Origin: Mongoliitalea daihaiensis
GTDB lineage: Bacteria; Bacteroidota; Bacteroidia; Cytophagales; Cyclobacteriaceae
Length of the DNA stretch: 64,000 bases
NCBI RefSeq assembly: GCF_021596945.1
Contig: NZ_CP063779.1
Span: 2,144,001 to 2,208,000, forward strand
Direction: 5' to 3'
The first letter of the stretch is position 1. Every line of letters begins with the position of its first letter. Made by a program: the position numbers and the translations under genes. This document shows, piece after piece, positions 20,685 to 29,229 of the stretch. The notes beneath the pieces are model-generated. The model searched no databases. It was not told the origin of the DNA and worked only from the letters and a program-made list of their open reading frames with translations.

Positions 20685-23546
20685 TTATTTTTTACGCACT
20701 TGTTTTAGGCTCATTTCCACCACTTCCCCAAACGCTTCATAAGCTTTGAGGTCCATGGATTTTTTATTTCCTGCGATGCTAAAGTTTAAAGGATTTCCAG
20801 CCACATAGGTTTTATAAGCTTTATCGATATCATTAAAGCTGATGTCTTGATAACGCTCATAAAATTGTTTGTTTGGATCTTCATTGAAGCCGAGTAATTT
20901 CCAATTATAAATGGTTTGCGGCATGCTTCGGAAGTAGGGTTTGGAAAAAGCAACCGATTGAACCAATGATTTTTGGATTTCGGGCAGGCGCTCCTCTTTT
21001 TTGGGTAAGTCTTGAAGTAAATCCCTGAATACAGTCATTGCTTCTACACTTTTATCCGCTTGGCAACCCACAAATCCGATAATATGGGCATTTCTTCCAC
21101 GGATAGTTCCATTAGATAGCCGGGCGCCTGTAGCGTAGGCAAGGGAACGGAATTCTCGGATTTCTTGAAACACTAAACCCGACATGGAGTTGCCGAAATA
21201 TTCATTGAATGCATTAATGGCATATTGATTTTCTTGTGAGAATGGCAGATTAGTATTGCTTAAGAAATAAATCTGTGTTTGAATGGCCTTTTTATCATTC
21301 ATGAAAAATACGGTTGGTTTTGCATGATTGGCAAATGCCCGTTCTTCCATCTTTTTGGCATGCGTACCTGATAAAATACTTCCCAGGGAATTTTGCAGCA
21401 ACTGTTCTACTTCCTGATGAGGAGTGTTTCCTACATACGTGATCAATGATTCAGTTTCAAGCAGTGTTTTCAAACTTTCCTGAAGAGCACTAAAGGGCAG
21501 GTCCTTGATTTCCTTTATAGACATGCGGGTAAGGTAAGGGGAGTTTTCCCCATAGATCAGATAATCGCTGATGATATCTGATTTGGCATCTAGGTCTTTT
21601 CCTTCCATTCGACGTTCAAATCGTACTCCTGAAAGGAAACTCTTTTTACCCAGTTCTGAGAATACAGGTTTTGAGAGGAGTTCCTGAAGTAAAACAATAC
21701 TGGCTTGGAAGTTTTCTTCCACTCCTTGCATAGAAACGATAAACTGTATGTCATTACTGTAAATGGATAGGCTTGTGCCTAAGCGAGCTAAGGCAGATTT
21801 GAATTCATCCCTGCTTTTTGTAGCTGTCCCAGCGGAGTTTAGCATGGATGCTAAGTATTCTAGTTGGTTATCTTGCAGGTCTCCTCTTTGGATATTCAAG
21901 GTGAAGCTAAAGATGCTATTAATGGGATTAGGGGAGTGATAGAGTTCGACCCGTTCTTTTAGCTTGCTGACTTGAACAGCCTCTTGCAAGTTGATGAAAC
22001 TTGGATTCAGAGGGAGTTCCGGAATGGCTTTAAATGCTTTAGCATACTCAGATTCTGTTCCTTTCGGACTAACAGGGGTGAAGGGAGGCTTTGGAAGCTT
22101 GTTTTTCTTTGGGAAGCCAGTTCTGGAGTACAATACAAGGCGATTTTCTCCGAAATAGGTATTTGCCATGGCGACCACTTGTTCTTTGGTGATATTCTGA
22201 ATTTGTTCATTGATAGCTAATACATCTTCCCATGAACGATCGCTGATAAAAGCTTCTGCCATGTAGTATGCTTTTTGGAAGTTGGATTCCAAATTCAATT
22301 GATGGCGCTTGTTATAATTGAGTTTGATATCATCCAATAATTGCTCATCGAATTTGCCTGCTTTCAACTTTTCTAGCTCGGCCATCATCAGGTTTTCAGC
22401 CTTTTTTAAGGATTGGCCCACAATCTTTGGTACAAAGATTACGAGTGTTCGACCATGTTCCACTTGGATATCAGCTTCCATCTCGGCTGCGAGTAGCTTG
22501 TTGTCCATAGTCAGTTTATCCCATAACCCAGTTTGATTACTGTTGCTGAGGAGTTCATTAATTACGGTGAGTGCTGCCTCATCTGGGTGTCCGGAGGGAA
22601 CAGTTCTGAAACCAGCGATTCCCACTTTGATAGGAGTGTAGCGTCCTTTGATAACTTCTTTTCCTTTGAAATCTGCTTCGGCGATACGTTCGCGGGCGGG
22701 TTTATCTTTGGCTTCCCAGCGTCCGAATTTTTCTTCCAGAATAGATTTGATTTGTTCGATTTCTATGTCACCACTGATGATCAGTGCCATGTTGGAAGGG
22801 ACGTAGTACGTTTGATAGTACTCGTACATGCGCTTGAGGGAAGGGTTTTTGAGGTGTTCTATTTCACCCAAGATATCTCGTTGCCCATAAGGGTGGTTTT
22901 TATAGAATGCCCGATCAAAGCTTTCTATCAACTTGTAGGTTTGGTCATCCATGTACATGTTTTTTTCTTCATAGACCGTTTCTAGTTCGGACTGAAACAT
23001 GCGAAAGACGGGATTCATGAACCGGTGGGAATAGATTTCGGACCATTTTTCGAGTTGATGAGGAGGGAAAGTATTGTAGTACATCACCATGTCATGGGAA
23101 GTGAAGGCATTCAGTCCTTTACCACCAATGCTATTGATGAGGCGGTCAAATTCATTGGCTACCGCAAATTCGGAGGCGAGCAAGTTTTGTTCATTGATTT
23201 GGAGTTGGATAGCTTTTCGGAGCTCTTCCGATCTTGTTTTCCCCAGTTCCTCGTAGAGGGAATCGATTTTTGCTAAGTGTATGGACTCTTGTTCAAAATC
23301 AACGGTTCCGATCTCGGTAGTTCCTTTGAAGAGCATATGTTCGAGATAGTGGGCCATGCCTGTCGCATCCGCTGGATCCCAAATAGCCCCACCATTAACG
23401 ACTACCGCACCGAGTACTTCAGGTCTAGTTTTGTCTTCGTGCAAATAGATGGTGAGTCCATTTGGTAATTGATAGGTTTCTATTGGTAATTGTTGGGCAA
23501 AAAGGCCAATGGGTAAAAAAAAGATTAGTAAAAATAGCTTTTTCAT
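20685..23546 (-). CDS. M16 family zinc metallopeptidase, two-domain
   Basis: Secreted pitrilysin-type peptidase of 953 residues. A signal peptide (MKKLFLLIFFLPIGLFAQ) precedes an N-terminal M16 domain with the inverted zinc motif HxxEH at His66, Glu69 and His70 (AHYLEHMLFKGT). Further inactive-type M16 domains follow: NMALIISGDIE (about 250-260) and the C-terminal half with RMSIKEIKDL and LAYATGARLS. Length and architecture fit Bacteroidota 'insulinase family' proteins, thought to degrade peptides in the periplasm. Separate unit on the - strand. Confidence 0.93.
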   Translation of the reverse strand: MKKLFLLIFFLPIGLFAQQLPIETYQLPNGLTIYLHEDKTRPEVLGAVVVNGGAIWDPADATGMAHYLEHMLFKGTTEIGTVDFEQESIHLAKIDSLYEELGKTRSEELRKAIQLQINEQNLLASEFAVANEFDRLINSIGGKGLNAFTSHDMVMYYNTFPPHQLEKWSEIYSHRFMNPVFRMFQSELETVYEEKNMYMDDQTYKLIESFDRAFYKNHPYGQRDILGEIEHLKNPSLKRMYEYYQTYYVPSNMALIISGDIEIEQIKSILEEKFGRWEAKDKPARERIAEADFKGKEVIKGRYTPIKVGIAGFRTVPSGHPDEAALTVINELLSNSNQTGLWDKLTMDNKLLAAEMEADIQVEHGRTLVIFVPKIVGQSLKKAENLMMAELEKLKAGKFDEQLLDDIKLNYNKRHQLNLESNFQKAYYMAEAFISDRSWEDVLAINEQIQNITKEQVVAMANTYFGENRLVLYSRTGFPKKNKLPKPPFTPVSPKGTESEYAKAFKAIPELPLNPSFINLQEAVQVSKLKERVELYHSPNPINSIFSFTLNIQRGDLQDNQLEYLASMLNSAGTATKSRDEFKSALARLGTSLSIYSNDIQFIVSMQGVEENFQASIVLLQELLSKPVFSELGKKSFLSGVRFERRMEGKDLDAKSDIISDYLIYGENSPYLTRMSIKEIKDLPFSALQESLKTLLETESLITYVGNTPHQEVEQLLQNSLGSILSGTHAKKMEERAFANHAKPTVFFMNDKKAIQTQIYFLSNTNLPFSQENQYAINAFNEYFGNSMSGLVFQEIREFRSLAYATGARLSNGTIRGRNAHIIGFVGCQADKSVEAMTVFRDLLQDLPKKEERLPEIQKSLVQSVAFSKPYFRSMPQTIYNWKLLGFNEDPNKQFYERYQDISFNDIDKAYKTYVAGNPLNFSIAGNKKSMDLKAYEAFGEVVEMSLKQVRKK

Positions 23547-23621
23547 AGGTTTAAATTTTATTTTTCCAACGGGCTATGTGAATAAAGGTTTCGTTTTTAA
23601 GTTTCATGATTGCTAGCTGAT

Positions 23622-24137
23622 TTATTCATAGAATTGGTTGAGAATAAAGCTCACCAAATTCATAGCTGCATGCACTGAAAATACTGACCAGAAAGGGTTA
23701 AGACCATTTACCTGCTTGGCCATGATATAAAAGAAAGCGAATATGACCCCTGAGATGGTGGCGGTCACAAGATAATAGGTGTTGTAATCGTGCGTAAGTC
23801 CGAATGGTATTGCTGAAAGGAGGATTGGAATAAGCAATGGGATCTGTTTTTTAATGATTGATTCAAACCAAAAGACTAATTCAATTATAAGATATTGAAA
23901 AAGGAAAGTTTCCAAAAGTGGGCCTAGAAATACTGCCACCCAAAATATTTCGGTGGTGGACATGTCCTGTAGAAAGTCAATTTCAAATACAGAATCATCT
24001 ACGAGCCAATTAACAACCCAGGAGGACGTAATAGTGTAAAACACCTCCATAGCAAAAAAGCAAAGGAGAAGTTGTAATGGTACTCGATGCTTGTGATTTT
24101 CGATGAATAAACGAATCGGGTCTTTCCAGTTTTTCAT
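23622..24137 (-). CDS. CPBP-like intramembrane protein, degenerate motif 1
   Basis: 171 residues with about five TM helices. Motifs 2 and 3 of CPBP (CAAX/Abi) proteases are present: FGLTH (Phe112, His116) and HAAMN (His156, Asn160). Motif 1, normally EExxxR, reads ETFLFQ (Glu76-Gln81), so the second Glu and the Arg are missing and activity is doubtful. It starts 3 bp after the small 69-residue membrane gene, suggesting a two-gene unit. Two CPBP genes with intact motifs lie further right. Confidence 0.7.
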   Translation of the reverse strand: MKNWKDPIRLFIENHKHRVPLQLLLCFFAMEVFYTITSSWVVNWLVDDSVFEIDFLQDMSTTEIFWVAVFLGPLLETFLFQYLIIELVFWFESIIKKQIPLLIPILLSAIPFGLTHDYNTYYLVTATISGVIFAFFYIMAKQVNGLNPFWSVFSVHAAMNLVSFILNQFYE

Positions 24138-24140
24138 CGT

Positions 24141-24350
24141 TTAGGAGTCAGCTTTTATGGACTTGAATTTTTCTTTTTTCCATTTTCTGAATATAGGTAG
24201 TACAAGTGTCATTGAATGAATAAACATTCCAGCGGCAAATAATCCATAGGCATGTCGTCCTAGTTTTTCATCTAACAAATAGCTATCGATTAATGGTGAA
24301 GCTATCATCGCTAAAGTAATGATGAAGATGTAAGGTTTGAGTATTTTCAT
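24141..24350 (-). CDS. Small membrane protein, unknown
   Basis: 69 residues from ATG at 24348-24350 (an in-frame ATG at 24383 would add 11 residues with no hydrophobic gain). It has two hydrophobic segments, PYIFIITLAMIASPLI and YGLFAAGMFIHSMTLVLPIF, and a basic tail (RKWKKEKFKSIK). Probably translated together with the CPBP-like gene 3 bp downstream. Confidence 0.5.
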   Translation of the reverse strand: MKILKPYIFIITLAMIASPLIDSYLLDEKLGRHAYGLFAAGMFIHSMTLVLPIFRKWKKEKFKSIKADS

Positions 24351-24473
24351 TGAAAGTGGTTTATCTACACGATATCTTAACAATCCTAATTGGAAAATAA
24401 TAAATGGGAGTTAAAAGAGGAAAAATCTTATGAAAAATAAACGTTTAATTTAGTGCTTTCTTAGATATGGGAT

Positions 24474-24591
24474 AGTACTACCCCTTCAGGGCAGGGGAGT
24501 AGTGTATGGATTTATACCATGGGTGCGAGAACCCATGGTTACTGTGGTGTTGCGCTTTCAGAGCAATGTTGGAGAATTGCTATTGTGAAAT
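24474..24591. repeat. Dispersed palindromic repeat R1, copy 1
   Basis: Contains CCCTTCAGGGC, the palindrome ACCATGGGT-GCGAG-AACCCATGGT and GCGCTTTCAGAGC. Near-identical to 26301-26407 and similar to 30400-30490 and 31086-31180. With its right flank it fills the 24384-24751 gap, where I see no gene. The sequence TAAACGTTTA stands ahead of it at 24438. Confidence 0.8.
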
Positions 24592-24751
24592 TACATTCCC
24601 GAAGTGGCTTATATTTTTTGATCATACGGATTATCATTGGGGCAATTAAACTTCCATTAACTCCAGCCAATTCAGAGTATCAGGTTACTTTCAATCGTTA
24701 TATGGCCAATCAATTTAGCTTGCTGACTGATAGTTCACTTGCTCATCTGTA

Positions 24752-24934
24752 TTAGAAACTTACCTTATAAAATCCGTATTTTTTTAAGAGTAGGTTATTA
24801 ATTGACTTAATATGATTTTCTAAAATAGACCTTAACTCACTGTCTTGTTCTATGGTAAGATCAAGTTCCATAAGCTGACAAAGGGCTGATAGTTTTTCTT
24901 TTTTGGTAATGTCGTCACATTCTGAAAACAATTC
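24752..24934 (-). pseudogene. Truncated third copy of protein X
   Basis: Encodes only the C-terminal ~61 residues of the X family (from ELFSECDDITKKEKL to YGFYKVSF), almost identical to the full genes at 26523 and 29230. The 5' half is missing: homology begins 20 bp after the stop of the CPBP gene, and an open frame reads through from CPBP sequence in a different phase. The downstream flank (to about 24640) also matches the flank of the 26523 copy, so this is a recombination remnant. Confidence 0.75.
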
Positions 24935-24954
24935 CTTTTGAGAATACGCCTTGC

Positions 24955-25611
24955 TTATCCTTCGTAAAAATATATTGCAGGGATGATTAAGGTCGCATTG
25001 TAAGCCCCATGGAAAATTATTGCCCATTTAATTCCGTGGTTAAGCCTGATATAGCTCAAGACAAGTCCAATTAAAAATTGGGCACCTACCATAAATGGCA
25101 CCCAATAGAAATATCGAAAATAATCGAAGTCTGTAAAATTCATTAAATGGACTAATCCAAATAATGCTGAGGAGATGAAGATTGAGTATTTTAAATTAGG
25201 CCGCTCGCCTTGGTTTACTTTGTACAGTAGATAAAACAGATAAACCCATAACAAAGCTAAAGGAATCCAAACCTCACTAATCAATAATATAGACAAGCCC
25301 AAACTCCACCAAATAGATGAGATCTTAAAGTCTAAGTGTAATCTGTATACAGGCTCTTCCAATAATGGAGCTACAAAAATTGCTATGATAGCTATGAGCC
25401 ATTTATGCTCTTTTAATAGAAAATCCATTTTGTGATCAAACTGATCTAACCCTGCCAAGTGTAGTACATAAGCATATGGTATGATTACGGCAAAAGTTAT
25501 CAAAAGCAAATAGAGAAATTCACTTCCTCTTATTTTCTCAAAAGAATCCTTAAGGTAAGGATCTGTGATAAAGGTAATTAAATTGGTATAGGTTTGCTTT
25601 ATATTTTTCAA
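24955..25611 (-). CDS. CPBP family intramembrane metalloprotease
   Basis: 218 residues with about six TM helices and all three CPBP motifs: EEPVYR (Glu85, Glu86, Arg90), FGLVH (Phe151, His155) and HGAYN (His201, Asn205). The family includes CAAX-type proteases; some members act in bacteriocin immunity or peptide maturation. It lies 18 bp downstream of a 38-codon ORF behind a good promoter, at the left edge of the GG-leader peptide island, which is why a role in that system is plausible. Confidence 0.82.
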   Translation of the reverse strand: MKNIKQTYTNLITFITDPYLKDSFEKIRGSEFLYLLLITFAVIIPYAYVLHLAGLDQFDHKMDFLLKEHKWLIAIIAIFVAPLLEEPVYRLHLDFKISSIWWSLGLSILLISEVWIPLALLWVYLFYLLYKVNQGERPNLKYSIFISSALFGLVHLMNFTDFDYFRYFYWVPFMVGAQFLIGLVLSYIRLNHGIKWAIIFHGAYNATLIIPAIYFYEG

Positions 25612-25629
25612 TTCAATTCTACTTAAAGA

Positions 25630-25746
25630 TTAATTGCAAATTTCTGCACAATCTATCATACCACTAAAGTAACCCAAGACATAAGCGAACAAACAAATGG
25701 CAATAATCATCATCGAAAACCAAAACGTATATGTTAGATATCTCAT
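25630..25746 (-). CDS. Possible 38-residue membrane peptide
   Basis: Short ORF starting MRYLTYTFWFSMMIIAICLF: one TM helix, then YVLGYFSGMIDCAEICN with two Cys. Lies between a consensus-like promoter (76-108 bp upstream) and the CPBP gene (18 bp downstream), so it would be the first gene of that transcript. No GG leader. Support is position and composition only. Confidence 0.4.
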   Translation of the reverse strand: MRYLTYTFWFSMMIIAICLFAYVLGYFSGMIDCAEICN

Positions 25747-25821
25747 AATCACAGTTTCAAAAATTTAGAGTCAAATTTCACTTCTTGGTTTCACATCAAA
25801 CCGAAATACAATTATAAGCCC

Positions 25822-25854
25822 CAAACATAATAGATCAAATTCTTGAAATCAAAA
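25822..25854 (-). promoter_or_regulatory. Promoter of the CPBP unit
   Basis: Read on -, TTTTG (25850-25854) is followed after 20 nt by TATGTTTG (25822-25829), close to the Bacteroidota consensus TTTG-N19-TAnnTTTG. It precedes the 38-residue ORF by 75 bp. Confidence 0.5.
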
Positions 25855-26062
25855 GTTCTTACAAAACCAGGGAAAAATAACAAATAATCACTCGACTGAG
25901 ATAAGCGAACAATACTAATAATGCATTATTTTTGGCTTGCTTTTGTGATGTATTTAGGGTTAAAATCGGGGTGATGAAAGTGCCTTCTTTTTATTTTACA
26001 TAATCCATAGTTACGTGTCAAAAATGATTGATGCTAATCCAATTTTTGAAAAGTGCTGCATC

Positions 26063-26140
26063 AAGCATTTCCGGGCGTTGGTTAATCCCAATCTCGCTCT
26101 GGCAAATCAGGTTAGCTAGCATGGTGATTTGCTGATTGAT
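26063..26140 (-). repeat. Repeat R2, copy a (no peptide gene attached)
   Basis: Shares AATCTCGCTCTGGCAAATCA and GGTTAGCTAGC, and the preceding TTTCCGGGCGTTGG, with copies at 29144-29201 and 38625-38700. Unlike those, reading on - from this copy no peptide gene follows; only a 5-codon ORF is seen. It shares the ATGGTGATTTGCTGATTGATC extension with copy c. The rest of the 25855-26522 gap holds R1 copy 2 and no gene I can support. Confidence 0.75.
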
Positions 26141-26300
26141 CTTGGTCAAAACGAAATAGTTTTTGAGGTTGGTAAAGTCATTTGCAAAACTTTTACTTCC
26201 GAACAACTAAAAATACTGCTTTCGAAGAAAATCATCTATCTATTGCGTATTAATGTGTAGAGTAAAATTTACATTTGATTCAACTTTGGGGATGATTTAA

Positions 26301-26407
26301 GTACTGCCCTTCAGGGCAGGGGAGTAGTGTATGGATTTATACCATGGGTGCGAGAACCCATGGTTACTGTGGTGTTGCGCTTTCAGAGCAATGTTGGAGA
26401 ATTGCTA
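26301..26407. repeat. Dispersed palindromic repeat R1, copy 2
   Basis: Almost the same as copy 1 from TACTGCCCTTCAGGGC to AGAGCAATGTTGGAGAATT, and likewise located on the 3' side of an X gene. Confidence 0.8.
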
Positions 26408-26522
26408 GCGTGATCAATCTCATTCCATTAACTCGAGCCAATTCCGAGTATCAGGTTACTTTCAATCGTTATATGGCCAATCAATTTAGCTAGCTGACTG
26501 ATAGTTCACTTGCTCATCTACA

Positions 26523-26876
26523 TTAGAAACTTACCTTATAAAATCCGTATTTTTTTAAGAGTAGGTTATTAATTGACTTAATATGATTTTCTAAAATAGA
26601 CCTTAACTCACTGTCTTGTTCTACGGTAAGATCTAGTTCCATAAGCTGGCAAAGGGCTGATAGTTTTTCTTTTTTGGTAATGTCGTCACATTCTGAAAAC
26701 AATTCTTCGATCATAATTATTGCTTCAGGTTTAAAAAAATTGGCTCTATTCTTTCCGAAAAATGAAGAATAGATTTCCTGTATTTCTTTTTTATCAACAG
26801 AGGGGTTATTCAATAGCTTGTTTAAACCTTCAAAGAATGCTCTGAGCCATCGTAGTAGTAGATCTCTTTCTTGCAT
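26523..26876 (-). CDS. Protein X, copy A (117 residues, unknown helical protein)
   Basis: Hydrophilic, probably all-helical protein starting MQERDLLLRWLRAFFEGLNK and ending LLLKKYGFYKVSF. No signal peptide or TM segment. Three copies lie in the window (also 29230-29607 and the fragment at 24752). The N-terminal pattern faintly recalls DUF6483-type proteins, but I do not assign it. It is the last gene of a row of tiny membrane-peptide genes. Small helical proteins beside GG-leader genes are often immunity proteins in other systems; here that is only a guess. Confidence 0.65.
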   Translation of the reverse strand: MQERDLLLRWLRAFFEGLNKLLNNPSVDKKEIQEIYSSFFGKNRANFFKPEAIIMIEELFSECDDITKKEKLSALCQLMELDLTVEQDSELRSILENHIKSINNLLLKKYGFYKVSF

Positions 26877-26960
26877 TATTGAGAGTATGATGAAGTGACA
26901 CTAGTGTTTATCAAGATCCTAGACTGGCTAAAGGTAGGCTTAAAAAGAAGTGGGTTTTGA

Positions 26961-27050
26961 TCAAAAAAAGTAAATTGAAATCCCAACTGCTGCTCCTGAA
27001 ATAAGTCCAATGATTAATCCTTCAACGAATGTGATTTTATTTAATTTCAT
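26961..27050 (-). CDS. 29-residue hydrophobic peptide
   Basis: Starts MKLNKITFVEGLIIGLISG and ends AVGISIYFF: a short basic start and one Gly-rich TM helix. Located between X copy A and the 34-residue peptide gene, all on -. It has no counterpart in the duplicated cassette at 29.2-30.2 kb. Could be a leaderless peptide or a type I toxin-like peptide. Confidence 0.4.
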   Translation of the reverse strand: MKLNKITFVEGLIIGLISGAAVGISIYFF

Positions 27051-27161
27051 GATATGTATTTTCACCAGACTCTAATTTATTGGATAATAAATCAATAGGA
27101 AAATAATTTTGCACCTATCGATAAAAAATCAATTCTTTCATTAAAGCCAATGTGGGATTTA

Positions 27162-27266
27162 TCATATAGCATAATACACAAATGCCGCAAGTGCACCAAC
27201 TCCAACGCCATACAATAGTCCTATAAGGAATGATTTTTTAAATGCTTTGTTTTTGAATAAATTCAT
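27162..27266 (-). CDS. 34-residue hydrophobic peptide
   Basis: Starts MNLFKNKAFKKSFLIGLLYG and continues VGVGALAAFVYYAI: cationic N-terminus, then one Gly/Ala-rich TM helix with GxxxG spacing. A frameshifted copy lies at 29623-29729, which shows that the cassette was duplicated and that this frame is the ancestral one. Confidence 0.45.
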   Translation of the reverse strand: MNLFKNKAFKKSFLIGLLYGVGVGALAAFVYYAI

Positions 27267-27293
27267 AAATTTTGCTTCGTAGTTTCTTGATAA

Positions 27294-27422
27294 TTAATGG
27301 ATTATTGTTTGACTGTTCTCATGGTGCGCTTTTGCTTTGCCAATGGCATACCCTGCATGGTAAGCAAAAAATGCTATGGTGACAATGATTGCCAGAATTT
27401 GAGTAATTGCTTTTACTTTCAT
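27294..27422 (-). CDS. 42-residue membrane peptide, copy A
   Basis: One TM helix (TQILAIIVTIAFFAYHAGYA) followed by IGKAKAHHENSQTIIH. The paralogue at 29757-29885 is also 42 residues and keeps the frame, with mostly conservative changes, evidence that the ORF is under selection. The GYAIGK segment resembles the GFxIG/GYxIG motifs at the C-termini of the 38.1-38.4 kb peptides. Function unknown. Confidence 0.55.
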   Translation of the reverse strand: MKVKAITQILAIIVTIAFFAYHAGYAIGKAKAHHENSQTIIH

Positions 27423-27529
27423 AGTTTACAAAATAATCATGAGTAGTTACGGGGTGAATTTGTAGAAGATTTTTTTTGTTTTTTGTATTTTTGGCAAAAA
27501 TGAGTGTACTATATTTTTACGGAGGCCAC

Positions 27530-27730
27530 AGATTTTGTTACTAGTTTTCTTCAAAATCAACTTTTTAGATCATTGCCTTGGCAAAACGTTAAGTTGTCTA
27601 ATTTCATAGTAATAAGAAAGGCTAAGATAGCTTCCAAGATGGATGCAATGATAACCATTGGATCATCCGTTTGTGGGAAAAGTTATGGTTTTACGAGCAT
27701 TTCATAAGCAATTATTCTCTCCTTATTATT
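27530..27730 (-). pseudogene. Degraded copy of the 75-residue membrane protein gene
   Basis: DNA-level similarity to 30003-30230 (for example CTTCTTCAAAATCAACTTTT-like ends, AATAAGAAAG, GATGGATGC, TTCATAAGCAATTA) but the - strand frame is broken by a TAA soon after AYEML. Top end of cassette A. A + strand open frame over the same bases is not supported. The remaining 27731-27961 shows nothing recognisable. Confidence 0.6.
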
Positions 27731-27961
27731 TGGAAATCAACACTGGGCCTAACATAGAACTTCTCTGACAGTTTAGCCTAGGTAAACTAATTCTTGACTG
27801 CTTTGAAGGCTAATTTTGGCCTGGACTCTGGAGAAAACTTACGTCTTGTTTCCTTGATCATGCGGTTAAATTTTAACGATTTTATTACTTAACCTCTAAT
27901 CTAAATTTTTGGAAGTATTATAAAGATTACCTGAGTTATTATAAACCATTTGGCTAATATG

Positions 27962-28747
27962 TCAGCTGCTTTTCAATACTGTTGCGCTTTGACGTGGTAG
28001 CGAATTATAGTTTTTATAATGAATATGAGTAAGAATAACCATGGTCCCCTCAATTAATAGAATATAAATCATAGTAATGGGTAAACCCAGAAAGGTAGTT
28101 TCTACGTCATGAAATAAGATAAAGGAATAATTGGCAAGATTTTCATTTCCATGTATTCCATAAAATAAGCCAATTAAATTACTTAAGAAATGTATCCCAA
28201 TGACAAACTTTATATCTTTCATTTTCAAATGGATCATAGAAAGAAATAATGAAGAGACAAACAAAAACAGTGCTTCGTGAATTTTTGATGGGAAATGGAA
28301 TAGTGAAAATATGGTACTAATCATCAATATTTTTATTACTGGCGACGTATTTGAGATTTTATCCCAAAGAAATCCTCTAAAAAATAATTCTTCAATTATA
28401 GCAGGAAAAAGTAATGAAATCGGGAATAGTAAGTAGTAGTACGCAAAGTTAGAAATGTCATATTCTTGGCGAATGCTATGTTCAAAAAAACCAGACCAAT
28501 GAAAAATATAGTAATAGATGACACTTATAGTTAAAAACATTACAAAATATTCCGAGTGTTTTTTTTGAATTTTTTTACTTTCAATAGGGTGTATATATTT
28601 CAAAAAAATCACTGCCAAAGAAGAATACAACAAAATAGAAGTGGATGACCTTAAAAAATCCGGCTCTATAAAAAACAACAATATTTCAATCACTACTATG
28701 CTAACTAAGTAGATCATGGAGACAAATATAATTCTATAATTATTCAT
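27962..28747 (-). CDS. CPBP family intramembrane metalloprotease in peptide cluster
   Basis: 261 residues, about seven TM helices. CPBP motifs are intact: EELFFR (Glu119, Glu120, Arg124), FSLFH (Phe147, His151) and HFLSN (His186, Asn190). It follows two GG-leader peptide genes, separated from the second by a 12-bp-stem hairpin. By analogy with Abi proteins near class II bacteriocins it could give immunity or process the peptides; this is inference from context. Confidence 0.85.
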   Translation of the reverse strand: MNNYRIIFVSMIYLVSIVVIEILLFFIEPDFLRSSTSILLYSSLAVIFLKYIHPIESKKIQKKHSEYFVMFLTISVIYYYIFHWSGFFEHSIRQEYDISNFAYYYLLFPISLLFPAIIEELFFRGFLWDKISNTSPVIKILMISTIFSLFHFPSKIHEALFLFVSSLFLSMIHLKMKDIKFVIGIHFLSNLIGLFYGIHGNENLANYSFILFHDVETTFLGLPITMIYILLIEGTMVILTHIHYKNYNSLPRQSATVLKSS

Positions 28748-28758
28748 AAGTTATTTTA

Positions 28759-28785
28759 ATGGGAAAGGGTGGGACCCTTTCCCAT
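28759..28785 (-). terminator. Perfect 12-bp hairpin between peptide and protease genes
   Basis: ATGGGAAAGGGT and ACCCTTTCCCAT flank a 3-nt loop, with only a weak T-tract after it. It starts 3 bp after the stop of the GG-leader gene and lies 11 bp before the protease start. It may be an mRNA stabiliser or partial attenuator that keeps peptide transcript levels above those of the protease. Confidence 0.75.
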
Positions 28786-28788
28786 AAT

Positions 28789-28965
28789 TTATGCGATCAA
28801 ATTAGTGGTTGTCCAAACTGAGCCCATATCAAATGGTTCTGGATCATCTCCCATTAAATATCCTAGTTTATCGCCAATATATCTACCAATCTCTCTAAAT
28901 ATGCTTCCTCCATTGATGGCCTCAGCTTCATTGTTAGAAAGCTCTATCAGTTTATTAGTTTCCAT
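28789..28965 (-). CDS. GG-leader peptide precursor 2 (58 residues)
   Basis: Starts METNKLIELSNNEAEAINGG; the start at 28965 is preferred over an in-frame ATG at 28986 because AAAGGAGAAAAT precedes it. A double-glycine leader of 20 residues, with the ELSxxE...INGG pattern of C39-peptidase substrates, precedes a 38-residue core (SIFREIGRYIGDKLGYLMG, then DDPEPFDMGSVWTTTNLIA). The core contains no Cys and has an acidic middle. The gene overlaps the end of the preceding peptide gene by 11 bp. Export would need one of the C39 transporters at 33 or 39 kb. Confidence 0.75.
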   Translation of the reverse strand: METNKLIELSNNEAEAINGGSIFREIGRYIGDKLGYLMGDDPEPFDMGSVWTTTNLIA

Positions 28966-29116
28966 ATTTTCTCCTTTCTTTTCCATCCTGATATCCTTCT
29001 GCTAATCCCAATGTAAACTCGATGATTATACCTATTCCAACAGCATATGGTGTCCATCTAAATCCACCATTGAAAGTGATTTTTTCCTCCAAACTCAATT
29101 CTTTTAAATCGTTCAT
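28955..29116 (-). CDS. GG-leader peptide precursor 1 (53 residues)
   Basis: Starts MNDLKELSLEEKITFNGG, an 18-residue double-glycine leader, followed by a 35-residue core beginning FRWTPYAVGIGIIIEFTLG and ending in a charged AEGYQDGKERRKYGN tail. A hydrophobic Gly-containing core is typical of class II-like bacteriocins. Repeat R2 lies 28 bp upstream of its ATG. Two overlapping GG-leader genes in a row suggest a two-peptide system. Confidence 0.75.
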   Translation of the reverse strand: MNDLKELSLEEKITFNGGFRWTPYAVGIGIIIEFTLGLAEGYQDGKERRKYGN

Positions 29117-29143
29117 AATCTAAATAAATTTTCATTTTTCCCC

Positions 29144-29201
29144 AAGCATTTCCGGGCGTTGGGATATCCCAATCTCGCTCTGGCAAATCAGGTTAGCTAG
29201 C
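29144..29201 (-). repeat. Repeat R2, copy b, leader of a GG-peptide gene
   Basis: Includes TTTCCGGGCGTTGGGATATC and CCAATCTCGCTCTGGCAAAT. TTGGGATATCCCAA can form a hairpin. It ends 27 bp before the ATG at 29116 when read on -; copy c has the same distance to the ATG at 38598. Confidence 0.75.
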
Positions 29202-29229
29202 TGACTGACGTTTCACATGATCATCTGCA

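Noticed and set aside
24519-24755. 78-codon open frame on +
   Set aside because: Covers R1 copy 1 and its flank; the same DNA in copy 2 does not keep the frame.
24752-25027. 91-codon open frame on - as a gene
   Set aside because: Its first half is CPBP sequence in another frame and its second half the truncated X gene; a fusion made by recombination, not a gene.
26018-26206. 62-codon open frame on -
   Set aside because: Mostly repeat R2 copy a; not conserved in the other copies.
27504-27707. 67-codon open frame on +
   Set aside because: Antisense to the broken copy of the 75-residue gene; no start signal.
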